DNA of 53,075 nucleotides from Saccharothrix longispora (lineage in GTDB: Bacteria; Actinomycetota; Actinomycetes; Mycobacteriales; Pseudonocardiaceae): the NCBI RefSeq assembly GCF_030852425.1, contig NZ_NSDM01000028.1, positions 1 through 53,075 on the forward strand. Direction: 5' to 3'. The translations under genes were made by a program, and so were the position numbers. Below the pieces are notes generated by a model that saw only the letters and a program-made list of their open reading frames with translations, did not search any database and was not told the DNA's origin. Of this stretch, positions 18,011-26,931 are shown piece after piece (position 1 is the first letter of the stretch; every line of letters starts with the position of its first letter).

Positions 18011-19177
18011 CTCCTCCGGGGTAGGGGAATCCCCACTCCGGCGCCGGCTGAGCGCGAGCAGCCGCGCCCCGCCGCCGACCACCAGCGCGGTGGCGAGCAG
18101 CGCCAGGCCGAACCACAGCGCGCGCCTCGCCGGTCCGGGGTCCCGGTGCGGCGGCAGGGGCACGACCAGGTGCTCGACGTTGGGCGGGGGCGCGGTCCGG
18201 GTCGTGCGCAGGGTGGTGACCGCGGCCACCGGGTCCACCACGCCGCGCCCGGCCAGCGGGTGCGACTCCACGCCGGAGACCCGGTCCGCCGTGGCGAGCA
18301 ACCTGTCGGCCACGTCGCCGGCGGACAGGTCGGCGTGGTAGCCGCGGACCAGCGCCGCCGAGCCCGCGACGTAGGCGACGGCCAGTTCCGGCGCGGAACC
18401 GGCGCGGTGCCCCTTGCCGGCGGGACCGATCCCCACCAGCCCGGTGGCCGGGGCCGCCAGCGCGGGTTCCGCGCCCAGCGCGACGCCCGCCACGAGCCCG
18501 TCCTCGCCCAGCGGCGCGACCGCCAGCACCCCCGGCAACGCGGCCGGGTACGCCGTGGCGCCCGGTTCGCGCGCCACGGCCGACGCCACGACCACGACGT
18601 CCCTCGCGACCGCCGCGGCCACGGCGGCGCGCAGCTCCGGGTGGTCGGACGGGGTCACCAGCCCGACGGCGACCACCCCGGCCCCGCCGTCCACCACCGC
18701 GCGGATGCCTGCGGCCAACCGCGCCGGGTCCACTTCGGCCGGCTCGTCCGTCACCCGTGCGGGCAGCACGGTCGCGCCCGGCGCCACCCCGGTGAACGCG
18801 GTGCCCTCCTGCGGCCTGGCCGCCAGCAGCCCCGCCAGGAACGTCCCGTGACCGGAGCAGTCGGTGTTCCCGGTACCGCCGCGCAGGTCCGTGCCGGGCC
18901 GCACGGCGCCCGCCAGGGCGGGGGCGCCCGCGCTCACGCCGGTGTCCACGACGCCCACCACCACCGCGCCCTCGGTCAACGGCCACGCGCGCGCGGCGCC
19001 CATCCTGCGCTGACCCCACGACTCGGCCGCGACCACCCGGTCCTCGGCACCCGCGCACCGGTCCTGCGCCCGCGCGGTCGGCCCCGGCGTCGGGCCGGTG
19101 GACAGGCCGACCGCCAGGACGGCGGCCAGGACGGCGGCCAGGACGGCGGCCGGCAGCACCCGCGCCCCCCGCGTCAC
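17996..19177 (-). CDS. mycP: Mycosin-like subtilase of type VII secretion, predicted catalytically dead
   Basis: A 393-residue protein with a Sec signal (hydrophobic segment ~8-25), an S8 subtilisin-like domain and a C-terminal transmembrane helix (~353-371), which is the mycosin layout. The first triad residues are present: D78 in VVDTGVS and H110 in CSGHGTFLAG. The serine box, normally GTSxAxPxVAG, reads APELAVAYVAG (262-272), with Glu264 at the serine position. The oxyanion asparagine normally in a VVVxAAGN motif is also absent (VVVVASAV, 194-201). It therefore looks like a pseudoprotease. In mycobacteria mycosins also stabilise the ESX membrane complex independently of proteolysis, so a structural role is plausible. 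The GTG start overlaps the eccC stop (GTGA), indicating coupled translation. Confidence 0.85.
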   Translation of the reverse strand: MTRGARVLPAAVLAAVLAAVLAVGLSTGPTPGPTARAQDRCAGAEDRVVAAESWGQRRMGAARAWPLTEGAVVVGVVDTGVSAGAPALAGAVRPGTDLRGGTGNTDCSGHGTFLAGLLAARPQEGTAFTGVAPGATVLPARVTDEPAEVDPARLAAGIRAVVDGGAGVVAVGLVTPSDHPELRAAVAAAVARDVVVVASAVAREPGATAYPAALPGVLAVAPLGEDGLVAGVALGAEPALAAPATGLVGIGPAGKGHRAGSAPELAVAYVAGSAALVRGYHADLSAGDVADRLLATADRVSGVESHPLAGRGVVDPVAAVTTLRTTRTAPPPNVEHLVVPLPPHRDPGPARRALWFGLALLATALVVGGGARLLALSRRRSGDSPTPEEGEVP

Positions 19178-22100
19178 GACTCCTCCGCCCAGCCGACCTG
19201 GAGGCCGGTGCCCTCGCGGCGCGTCACCAGCAGGCCCCGTCCGGGCGGCAGCTGACGGCCCCTGGCCCCGTTGAGCAGGGGCATCTCGTTCGGCGGCATG
19301 GACAGCGCCAACTCCGGGGTGTTCGACTCCTGGAGCCGGCGCACGACCGGATCCATCGACGTGCGGCCGGAACCGGCGGCGGCCCGCGCGAGCACGACGT
19401 GCAGGCCGATGTCGCCGGCCTGCGGCAGCAGCTCCACCAGCGGGTCGAGCGGACCGCCCAGCGAGCCGATCAGCAGGTCGTAGTCGTCGACCACCACGAA
19501 CACCTCCGGACCCGACCACCAGTCGCGCTCCCGCAGGCGGCTCGGCGCGATGTCCGGGCCGGGGACGCGCTCCTTCAGCTCCGCCGCGACGGGGCGGATC
19601 ACCTCGGCCGCGACGGCGCCGGACACCGCGACACCGCGCCGGTACTCCTCCGGGACGCTCTCCAGCAGGGTCCGCCGCGGGTCCACCACGACCACCTGGG
19701 CCTGTGCCGGCGAGTACAGCTTCGGGATCGCGGACACGACGAGCCGCAGCGCGGCCGTCTTGCCGCTGCCGCTGTCGCCGACCACGGTCAGGTGCGGTTG
19801 CTGGGAGAAGTCGTGCCACACCGGGAGCAGGTCCAGCTCGCCCGCGCCCAGGGCCACCCGCGGTCCGGGCGCCGGTTCGGGCAGCTCCGCGGCGGGCAGC
19901 ACCGCGGGCAGCATCCGCACCGCCGGGGCGGACGGCCCCAACCAGGACTCGTCCACCGCCTGCACCAGCTCCCGGGTCGCGTCCGCCAGGTCGTCGACGC
20001 CGCCGCTGCCGTCCACGCGCGGCACGCCGCCGAGGAAGTGCAGCTTGTCGGGGGTGAGGCCGCGTCCGGGTGCCTTCGGCACCAGCGCCGCGGTCCGCAT
20101 GTCGATCACGGAGTCGATCGCGTCGCCGAGCCGCAGCTCCAGGCGCGTGCCCAGCTGGTCGCGCAGCGCGCTGTGCACGTCCGACCAGCGGTTGGCGGTG
20201 ATCACCAGGTGCACGCCGTAGGACAGGCCGCGCTGGGCGAGGTGCCGGATGGTCAGGTCGTGCTGCTCGAAGTCGGTCCGCAGCGAACCCCAGCCGTCGA
20301 CGACGAGGAACACGTCGCCGTGCGGGTCGTCGGCGAACTCGCCTGCCGCCCGGCGCGCCCGGTAGGCGCCCATGCCCTCCACGCCGTGCTCGGTGAACAC
20401 CTGCTCGCGGCGCGCCAGGATGCCCTGGACCTCCGCGATCGTGCGGCCCACCCGCTCGGCCTGCATCCGCGACGCCACGCCGCCGACGTGCGGCAGGCCG
20501 TCCAGCACCGACAGCGAGCCGCCGCCGAAGTCCAGGCAGTAGAACTGCACCTCGTTCGGGGTGTGGGTGAGGGCGAGCGAGGTGATCAGGGTGCGCAGCA
20601 GGGTGCTCTTGCCCGCCTGGGGGCCACCCGCGATGCCGACGTGCCCACCCGGACCGGACAGGTTCACCAGGTACAGGTCGCGCATCTGATCGAACGGCTT
20701 GTCCACGACGCCGACGGGCACCACGAGCCCGCCCCGGGCCGGCCAGCCGGCGGCTGTCAGGCCCAGGTCGGGGTCGGGCACCAGCGGCGGCAGCACCTGG
20801 TCCAGCGACGGCGGCTCACCCAGGGGCGGCAGCCACACCTGGTGCGCGGGCGGGCCCTGGCCCACCAGGCGGTCCACCGCGACGTCGAGCACGGAACCGC
20901 TGCTCTCGGTGGTGTGCACGGTCGGCTCGACCTCGGGGGCCGGGGGCATCGGCAGCCTCGCCCCGCGGAACGGGACGACCTGCCGGCGCACCTCCTCCTG
21001 GCGCTGCTCCCGGGTGCGCCTGCGGTGCTCGCCCGACACGTAGGCGGCCTTGAACCGGACGAGCGTGGCGACGTCGCTGCGCAGGTAGCCGTTGCCGGGG
21101 GCGCTGGGCAGCTGGTACGCGTCCGGCACGCCGATCACGGAGCGGCTCTCCATCGCCGAGAACGTGCGCAGGCCGATCCGGTACGACAGGTGGCTCTCCA
21201 GCTTGTGCATGCGGCCGTCGTCGATGCGCTGGCTGGCCAGCAGCAGGTGCACGCCGAGCGAGCGGCCCAGCCGGCCGATCATGACGAACAGGTCGGCGAA
21301 GTCCGGGTTGGCGGCCAGCAGCTCGCTGAACTCGTCCACGATGAGGAACAGCGTCGGCAGCGGGTCCAGCGGCGTGCCGGCCAGGCGGGCGCGCTCGTAG
21401 TCCAGCAGCGAGCTGTAGTTGCCCGCGGAGCGCAGCAGCTCCTGGCGGCGCATCATCTCGCCGTGCAGCGAGTCCTGCATCCTGGTCACCAGCGGCGCCT
21501 CGTCGGCCAGGTTCGTGATGACCGCGGACGTGTGCGGCAGCCGGTCCAGCCCCAGGAAGGTGGCGCCGCCCTTGAAGTCGACCAGGACGAAGTTGAGGAC
21601 CTCCGAGGAGTGCGTCATCGCCAGGCCGAGCACCAGCGTGCGCAGCAGTTCGCTCTTGCCGGAACCGGTGGCGCCGATGAGCAGGCCGTGCGGGCCCATG
21701 CCGCCCTGCGCGGACTCCTTGATGTCCAGCTCGACGGTGGACCCATCCTCGGCGATGCCGAGCGGGATGCGGAAGCGGTCGGACCCCAGGCCCGTGCGCC
21801 ACAGCGCGGTCGGGTCCAGCTCGTCCAGGTCGCCCACGCCCAGCAGGCGGGGCAGCTCGAAGTCGGCGACCATCGGCTCGGCCACCTCGGTGGTGCCCCC
21901 GAGCCGGTAGGGCGAGACCACCCGGGCCAGGGCCGCGGCCTTCGTCGGGCTGAGCCGGTCCGGCGCGCACAGGGCGGTGCGCACCTCCTGACCGGTGCGG
22001 TCGAGCCGCACCATGTGCACATGCTCGGTCGTGACCTCCAGGCGCAGGCGGGACTTGCCGCCGGTCGCGCCGAGGCCGCCCGACACGTCGAGCACGACCG

Positions 22101-23115
22101 CGTTGCGGTAGCCGGCGCCCGCGAGCCGCGATTCCACCGGCACCTCGACGCCGTCCAGGACGACCACGACGTACGGCTCCTCGCGGCTGGGGGACGCGCC
22201 CGACTCGAACCGGGCGCGGGGTGACAACTCGGCGTCCAGCAGTTCCGTCAGGCTGTCCAGACCGCCGACCAGCAGCCGCGCGCTCCCGGCGCCGTCCTGC
22301 TCGGTCGGGTGCTGGGCGTGCGGCAGCCACTTGACCCAGTCCCAGTCCGCGACCCGGTCGGCGCTCGCGCACACCGCGACCCGCAGGTCCTCCGGCGAGT
22401 GGAACACCACCAGTTGAGCGAGCAGCGCGCGCACCACGTCGCGCACGGCCCCCTCCTCGCCCGCGAACCGGACCTGCGCGAAGCCGCGCAGGTACAGCGC
22501 GGTCGGCTGGTTGGCGACGGTGGTGTAGGCGTTGATGAACCGGCGCAGCGCGCGGGCCGACAGCGGTTCCAGGTCGGCGACGGGCTTGGTGTTCAGCGGG
22601 GTCATGGTCATCGCCAGCCGCTGCGAACCGACGCCGACGCGCACCTCGGCGAAGTCGGCGTGCGCGGCGCGGCGCTCCCACAGGCGGTTGGTCATGGCCA
22701 CGGACCACAGGCCCGCCGGGTCGGGGTGCCGCCAGGCCAGGGCCGTGCGCTGGCGCTGGGCCGCCGAGCGGACCTGCACCCTCGTCTGCCCCAGGTAGCG
22801 CAGGTAGTCGCGGCGCTCGCCGCGCATCCGGTTGCGGCGCTCCGCCCCGCCGCGGCCGACCTGGCTGAACACCATGCCCACCGCCATCAGGCCCATCATC
22901 GCGGCCATCCCCAGTCCCATGCCGATGTTGGAGCGGCCCATCATCATGATCATCATCACCGCGCCGCCCGCCATCATCGGCAGCATCATCAGGGCTTGGC
23001 CCATGCCGCCGCCGGCGCTCTCCGGCAGCACCGGCGGCTCCTGCAGCGACAGCTCGCCGCCCGGCATCTCAGGCGGTTGCTCCCGGCCCTGCCTGCGGAA
23101 CAGCGTGGTGGTCAT
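19174..23115 (-). CDS. eccC: Type VII secretion ATPase EccC (fused EccCa/EccCb form)
   Basis: A 1,313-residue motor protein. Two hydrophobic helices near the N-terminus (~38-60, 64-84; Met-rich) anchor it. Three FtsK/SpoIIIE ATPase domains follow: Walker A GATGSGKSE near residue 480 with FLIVDEFSEL, AGGPQAGKST near 830 with VFLVVDGWG, and GDSGSGKTA near 1110 with VFVVVDDYDLL. This matches EccC proteins that energise export of WXG100 heterodimers. Walker B of domain 2 ends DG and of domain 3 DD, so only domain 1 keeps the classical DE. The start ATG at 23115 has a weak AAGGGG site; an in-frame ATG 13 codons upstream is an alternative. It diverges from eccD across 116 bases. Confidence 0.95.
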   Translation of the reverse strand: MTTTLFRRQGREQPPEMPGGELSLQEPPVLPESAGGGMGQALMMLPMMAGGAVMMIMMMGRSNIGMGLGMAAMMGLMAVGMVFSQVGRGGAERRNRMRGERRDYLRYLGQTRVQVRSAAQRQRTALAWRHPDPAGLWSVAMTNRLWERRAAHADFAEVRVGVGSQRLAMTMTPLNTKPVADLEPLSARALRRFINAYTTVANQPTALYLRGFAQVRFAGEEGAVRDVVRALLAQLVVFHSPEDLRVAVCASADRVADWDWVKWLPHAQHPTEQDGAGSARLLVGGLDSLTELLDAELSPRARFESGASPSREEPYVVVVLDGVEVPVESRLAGAGYRNAVVLDVSGGLGATGGKSRLRLEVTTEHVHMVRLDRTGQEVRTALCAPDRLSPTKAAALARVVSPYRLGGTTEVAEPMVADFELPRLLGVGDLDELDPTALWRTGLGSDRFRIPLGIAEDGSTVELDIKESAQGGMGPHGLLIGATGSGKSELLRTLVLGLAMTHSSEVLNFVLVDFKGGATFLGLDRLPHTSAVITNLADEAPLVTRMQDSLHGEMMRRQELLRSAGNYSSLLDYERARLAGTPLDPLPTLFLIVDEFSELLAANPDFADLFVMIGRLGRSLGVHLLLASQRIDDGRMHKLESHLSYRIGLRTFSAMESRSVIGVPDAYQLPSAPGNGYLRSDVATLVRFKAAYVSGEHRRRTREQRQEEVRRQVVPFRGARLPMPPAPEVEPTVHTTESSGSVLDVAVDRLVGQGPPAHQVWLPPLGEPPSLDQVLPPLVPDPDLGLTAAGWPARGGLVVPVGVVDKPFDQMRDLYLVNLSGPGGHVGIAGGPQAGKSTLLRTLITSLALTHTPNEVQFYCLDFGGGSLSVLDGLPHVGGVASRMQAERVGRTIAEVQGILARREQVFTEHGVEGMGAYRARRAAGEFADDPHGDVFLVVDGWGSLRTDFEQHDLTIRHLAQRGLSYGVHLVITANRWSDVHSALRDQLGTRLELRLGDAIDSVIDMRTAALVPKAPGRGLTPDKLHFLGGVPRVDGSGGVDDLADATRELVQAVDESWLGPSAPAVRMLPAVLPAAELPEPAPGPRVALGAGELDLLPVWHDFSQQPHLTVVGDSGSGKTAALRLVVSAIPKLYSPAQAQVVVVDPRRTLLESVPEEYRRGVAVSGAVAAEVIRPVAAELKERVPGPDIAPSRLRERDWWSGPEVFVVVDDYDLLIGSLGGPLDPLVELLPQAGDIGLHVVLARAAAGSGRTSMDPVVRRLQESNTPELALSMPPNEMPLLNGARGRQLPPGRGLLVTRREGTGLQVGWAEES

Positions 23116-23172
23116 CGCACTCGGCCCCTTCGGTCGGAACTCCCTCCCGCCCACTACACGTGCGCCGACCCA

Positions 23173-23208
23173 CCGGAGGGTTCACCGGACCACCGCTGAA
23201 CCCTCCGG
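23173..23208. promoter_or_regulatory. Perfect 12-bp inverted repeat between eccC and eccD
   Basis: Arms ccggagggttca and tgaaccctccgg, exact complements, separated by 12 bases (centre-to-centre 24). It is the only strong symmetry in the 116-base divergent region and lies between both starts. An operator for a dimeric regulator that controls both arms of the locus, or a leader hairpin of the eccD transcript, would both fit. Confidence 0.5.
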
Positions 23209-23231
23209 CCCGCCGGAACCGTGACCGGGAC

Positions 23232-24641
23232 ATGGCCACCATTCAGCCCGCCGCGACCGCGGGCTCCGGCGAGATGTGCAGGCTCACGATCTGCGGGCCC
23301 ACGTCACGGGTGGAGCTCGCCGTCCCCGCCCACGTCCCGATCGCCGACCTCATGCCCACCGTGCTGGGCCACCTGGACCCGGCGCTGGCCACGAGCGGCC
23401 TGGCCCACGGCGGCTGGGTCCTCCAGCGCCTGGGCGAACCCCCGCTCGACGAGGACCGGGGCACGGCCGCCGCCGGGCTCTTCGACGGCGACCTGCTGCA
23501 CCTGCGACCGCGCGACGACCTGCTGCCGCTGGTGGACTTCGACGACCTCGTCGACGGCGTCCACACCGGTCTGTCCAGGAGGGACGACCGGTGGACCGCG
23601 GCCCTCACCCGGCGCGCCTGTGTGGCGCTGGTGGCGGTGTGCTCGCTGCTGGCTGTGGCGGTGACGACGTTCGCGGCGTCGGGCACGGCGGTGGTGATCG
23701 CGGCGGGCGGCCTGGCGCTCGGCCTGCTGGCCGCCTCCGCCGCGTCCGCCCGCGCGTTCGGCGACAGCGCTTCCGCCGTCGTGCTGGGCGGGTCGGCGGT
23801 GTCGGCCGCGGCGGTCGTGGGGCTGGCCGTGCCGGTGGGCGGCGCCCCGCCGGGGGAGTGGTTCACCGGCCCGGGCGCCCTGGCCGCGGGCCTGGCCGTC
23901 GCCGTGTCCGCCGGCGCGGTCCACGGCGTGGCGGCCCCGGCCGCACCGGTCTTCCCGGCCGTGGCCCTGGCGGGCGCGCTCACGGCGGCCGGCGCCGGCG
24001 CCGCGGCGCTGGGCGGGCTCGGCGGCGCGGGCTCGGCGGCGATCGTCGTGACGGTGGCCCTGCTGCTCACCAAGGCCGCCCCCACCGCCTCGGCCCGGCT
24101 CTCGGGGCTGGCGGTGGAACCGGTCCCGACGAGCGCCGAGGAGTTCCAGCGTGGACTCGACCCGCTGCCCAGCGGCGACGTGCTCGACCGGGCCGGCCGC
24201 GCGGACTCCTACCTCACCGCCGCGCTGGTCGCGCTGGGTGCCGTGCTCACCGGTGGCCTGGTCGTGGTGGGCTCCACGACGACGTGGGACGCGGCCGCGT
24301 TCTCCGTCGCGGTCTCCGGGGTCCTGCTCCTCCAGGCCCGCGAGCTCAACGGCACCCGGCACCGGCTGTCCGCCCTGGTGCCCGGGATCACCGGCCTGGG
24401 CGCGCCCGCGTGCGCCTGGGCGGCGGTGCTCCCGCCCGCCGGGTGGGTCGCCGTCCTGGTGGGGCTGTTCCTGCTCGCCCTGGCCGCGTTCGCGGGCGGG
24501 CGCGTGCTGCCCGGGCGCAGGCTCGTGCCGCGCTGGGGCCGGTGGGGCGACCTGGCGCACTGGGTGTGCGCGCTGGCCGTGATCCCACTCGTGCTCTCGC
24601 TCACCGAGGTCTACGGGCTCATCCGGACCGCGTTCGCGTGA
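23232..24641 (+). CDS. eccD: Type VII secretion integral membrane protein EccD
   Basis: A 469-residue protein. Residues ~15-100 form a ubiquitin-like YukD-type domain (CRLTICGPTSRVELAVP to LLHLRPRDDLLP). The rest is about eleven transmembrane helices, starting ACVALVAVCSLLAVAVTTF, with very high Ala/Val/Gly. In ESX systems EccD forms the bulk of the inner-membrane pore. The ATG is 116 bases from the divergent eccC start. The ribosome-binding sequence is weak (GGGAC). eccB follows after 133 bases. Confidence 0.93.
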   Translation: MATIQPAATAGSGEMCRLTICGPTSRVELAVPAHVPIADLMPTVLGHLDPALATSGLAHGGWVLQRLGEPPLDEDRGTAAAGLFDGDLLHLRPRDDLLPLVDFDDLVDGVHTGLSRRDDRWTAALTRRACVALVAVCSLLAVAVTTFAASGTAVVIAAGGLALGLLAASAASARAFGDSASAVVLGGSAVSAAAVVGLAVPVGGAPPGEWFTGPGALAAGLAVAVSAGAVHGVAAPAAPVFPAVALAGALTAAGAGAAALGGLGGAGSAAIVVTVALLLTKAAPTASARLSGLAVEPVPTSAEEFQRGLDPLPSGDVLDRAGRADSYLTAALVALGAVLTGGLVVVGSTTTWDAAAFSVAVSGVLLLQARELNGTRHRLSALVPGITGLGAPACAWAAVLPPAGWVAVLVGLFLLALAAFAGGRVLPGRRLVPRWGRWGDLAHWVCALAVIPLVLSLTEVYGLIRTAFA

Positions 24642-24774
24642 ACCCTTGCGCACCCCGGCCGCGTGATCCCGGTAGAAGGCCCGTCCGGATTCCCCGGCGG
24701 GACCCCGGAGGACCGGGGAGAGAGCGACCCCGACCAGCCCGACCGGATCAACGACCCAGGAGAGGAGGGGACCG

Positions 24775-26109
24775 GTGTACGACAGGCGCGAACAGGTCCA
24801 GGCCCACAGCTTCCTGGTGGGCCGGCTCGACTCGGCGGTGCTGCGCAGCGACCCGGACGCACCGGACCGCCCGCTGCGGCGGACGTCCGCCGGCGTGCTC
24901 GGTGGCATCGCGGTCGGCGGCCTGGTGATCGCCGGCGTGCTGGTGGCGAGCCTGTTCACCTCCGGCAGCGGCACCAAGTGGCGCGAGGCCGGCTCGCTCG
25001 TCGTCGACGGGGACACCGGCAACCGGTACCTCCTGGTCGACGGCAGGTTGCGCCCAGTCCTCAACTACGCCTCCGCCCGCCTCGTGCTCGGCGCCGGCAT
25101 GAAGGTCGCCAAGGTGCGCACGAAGGACCTCGACGGTACGCCGAAGGGCACCCCGATCGGCATCCTCGGCGCGCCGGACGCGATCCCGACGGCCCCCGCC
25201 CCGCAGCCGTGGACGGTGTGCGCCGGGACCGGCGAGGACGGTCCGCTGGTCTCGGTGACCGTGGGCCCCGCCGCCGGCACCGCGGAGGTGCCCGCCGACC
25301 GGGCGCTGCTGGTCCGCGTCGACGGCGAGCTGCACCTGGCGTGGCGCGACCGCAGGTTCCGCGTCACCGCCCCGTGGGCGCCCCGCGCCCTCGGCCTGGA
25401 CCCGGACAGCGCCCTCGACGTCGACGCGACCTGGCTCAACGTGCTGCCCGCCGGCCCGGACCTCGGCGCCCCGCAGGTGCGGCGCGGCGGCCGGGGACCC
25501 GCGGTGGGCGGTCGGCCCACCACCGTCGGGCAGTTCGTGTCGGTGCCCGACGCGGTGGGCGGCGGCTCGTTCGTCGTCGCCCCGGACGGGCTGGTCCCCG
25601 TCACCGGGGCGGTGGCCGCGCTGGTCGCCGCCGACCCCGCCGCCCAGGGCCTCCCGGCCCTGCGGATCACGCCCGCCGAGCTGGCGGAGCAGACCGTGCT
25701 CCCGGCACCGGCGTGGCAGGCCGAACTGCCGCCCGAGCCCCCGTCACCGGTGCTCGCCGGGGACGACGTCGCCTGCGTGCGGTGGTCGGACGACACGGCC
25801 GCGCTGGTCGTGGCGCCACCGCCGAGCGGTCCCGGCCGTGGCGCCGACCCGGAGGGCGTGACCCGTGACGAGCGCGTCGCGGACCGCGTCGAGGTCGCCC
25901 CCGGCGCCGGCCTGCTCGTCCGCACCCGGCCCGCGCCCGGCGTCGCCGGCGCGAGCACCTACCTCGTCACCGAAACCGGTGCCAAGTTCCCCGTGGCGAA
26001 CGACGACGCCGCCGCGGCCCTCGGGCTCCCGGTCGACTCGGCGCCGGCGGTCCCCCCGGACCTGCTCACGCTCCTGCCGACCGGTCCCGTGCTCGACCGC
26101 ATCACCTGA
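24775..26109 (+). CDS. eccB: Type VII secretion protein EccB
   Basis: A 444-residue protein beginning YDRREQVQAHSFLVGRLDSA, close to the family's conserved N-terminal cytosolic segment. One transmembrane helix (~41-64) is followed by a large periplasmic/extracytoplasmic domain with Gly/Val-rich repeats. EccB, EccC, EccD (and EccE in mycobacteria) build the membrane complex. No EccE gene is visible here, as in many non-mycobacterial actinobacterial loci. A strong AGAGGAGGGG site precedes the GTG start. Confidence 0.93.
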   Translation: MYDRREQVQAHSFLVGRLDSAVLRSDPDAPDRPLRRTSAGVLGGIAVGGLVIAGVLVASLFTSGSGTKWREAGSLVVDGDTGNRYLLVDGRLRPVLNYASARLVLGAGMKVAKVRTKDLDGTPKGTPIGILGAPDAIPTAPAPQPWTVCAGTGEDGPLVSVTVGPAAGTAEVPADRALLVRVDGELHLAWRDRRFRVTAPWAPRALGLDPDSALDVDATWLNVLPAGPDLGAPQVRRGGRGPAVGGRPTTVGQFVSVPDAVGGGSFVVAPDGLVPVTGAVAALVAADPAAQGLPALRITPAELAEQTVLPAPAWQAELPPEPPSPVLAGDDVACVRWSDDTAALVVAPPPSGPGRGADPEGVTRDERVADRVEVAPGAGLLVRTRPAPGVAGASTYLVTETGAKFPVANDDAAAALGLPVDSAPAVPPDLLTLLPTGPVLDRIT

Positions 26110-26141
26110 ACCACCTCACCGCAACGACCGAGGAGACCACC

Positions 26142-26441
26142 ATGTCCCAATTCGCCTACGACGACGCGATGCTGGTGAACATCATCAGCGGCACCGGTGC
26201 CGCCCTGGACAAGATGGGCAGCGTCAACAACCAGGTGATGGGCATCGCGGGCCAGCTGCCCACGGTGAACAACTCCACCTCCGGTATCCGGTTGGCCGCG
26301 GCACTGGGCGACTGGAACTCCAGCTTCAGCCGTGTGGTCAACGACCTCAGGACGCTCAACGACAAGGCCAACCAGCTGCTCCAGGTCAACCGCACCGCCA
26401 ACGCCGACGCCGACGCCGCGGCCGGTGGCGCCGCCGGCTGA
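26142..26441 (+). CDS. WXG100/Esx-like secreted helical protein, copy 1
   Basis: A 99-residue protein with the size and heptad pattern of WXG100 proteins: helix 1 to ~residue 38, turn around 60, helix 2 to ~85. The turn carries WNS (GDWNSSF) in place of WxG. No YxxxD/E export signal is visible at the C-terminus, which is Ala/Asp-rich, so its partner may carry the signal. It probably pairs with the next Esx-like protein and is exported by the EccBCD complex. AGGAG lies upstream of the ATG. Downstream are short tandem repeats, then the second member. Confidence 0.75.
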   Translation: MSQFAYDDAMLVNIISGTGAALDKMGSVNNQVMGIAGQLPTVNNSTSGIRLAAALGDWNSSFSRVVNDLRTLNDKANQLLQVNRTANADADAAAGGAAG

Positions 26442-26449
26442 CCCGCCGC

Positions 26450-26499
26450 GCGCCCCACGGACCACGCGCCCCACGGACCACGCAGACCACGCAGACCAC
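26450..26499 (+). repeat. Short tandem repeats between the two esx-like genes
   Basis: Two 16-bp copies of gcgccccacggaccac (26450-26465, 26466-26481) followed by two 9-bp copies of gcagaccac (26482-26490, 26491-26499). They probably arose by slippage and set the gap before the next ribosome-binding site. Confidence 0.85.
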
Positions 26500-26519
26500 G
26501 CACGAGAGGACGCACGACC

Positions 26520-26810
26520 ATGACCTCGTTCGACATCAACAACAACGGCTACCTGGACCTCAACGAGCAGCTCCTCCTCCACGTCAGGACGACGGGCGAC
26601 ATCCTCCAGGAGCTGAACACCGTCCTGAACAACATCTCCTCGGCCACCAAGGGCCAGGCCACGCCGCTCTGGCTGGAGCTCCAGGCCAACTGGAACAGGA
26701 CCTACCAGGAGATGCAGACCAAGCTCAACACCAACACGATGGCGTCGATCAACGTGCACGAGATCTTCGGCGGCGGCGACAACCGCGGCGCCACGATCAT
26801 GCTCAGCTGA
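26520..26810 (+). CDS. WXG100/Esx-like secreted helical protein, copy 2
   Basis: A 96-residue protein with two predicted helices and a central WNR (LQANWNRTYQEM) where WXG100 members have WxG. With the preceding gene it forms the pair expected of an ESX substrate heterodimer. It lacks an obvious YxxxD/E tail (ends NRGATIMLS). A strong hairpin begins nine bases after the stop, which would let the esx pair be made in excess over the downstream genes. Confidence 0.75.
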   Translation: MTSFDINNNGYLDLNEQLLLHVRTTGDILQELNTVLNNISSATKGQATPLWLELQANWNRTYQEMQTKLNTNTMASINVHEIFGGGDNRGATIMLS

Positions 26811-26818
26811 CCGAGCCC

Positions 26819-26855
26819 GGGGCGCCGGGAACACCTCCCGCGTTCCCGGCGCCCC
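26819..26855 (+). terminator. Perfect 14-bp hairpin after the esx-like pair
   Basis: Arms ggggcgccgggaac and gttcccggcgcccc with a 9-nt loop, starting nine bases past the stop codon. It is strong enough to be a partial terminator or a 3' stabiliser of the upper mRNA, giving differential expression within the run. Confidence 0.65.
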
Positions 26856-26871
26856 ACCCGGTCGTCCCCCG

Positions 26872-26905
26872 GAACAGCCGTCCACCCAGAACAGCCGTCC
26901 ACCCC
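26872..26905 (+). repeat. Two 17-bp direct repeats upstream of the 130-aa gene
   Basis: gaacagccgtccaccc repeated with a 17-bp period at 26872 and 26889, and a truncated third copy (gaacggccg) near 26908. No function seen. Confidence 0.75.
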
Positions 26906-26931
26906 GAGAACGGCCGAGAGGAGGCGTCGCC

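Noticed and set aside
26450..26499. CRISPR-like repeat array
   Set aside because: Repeats are directly adjacent without spacers; simple tandem duplication.
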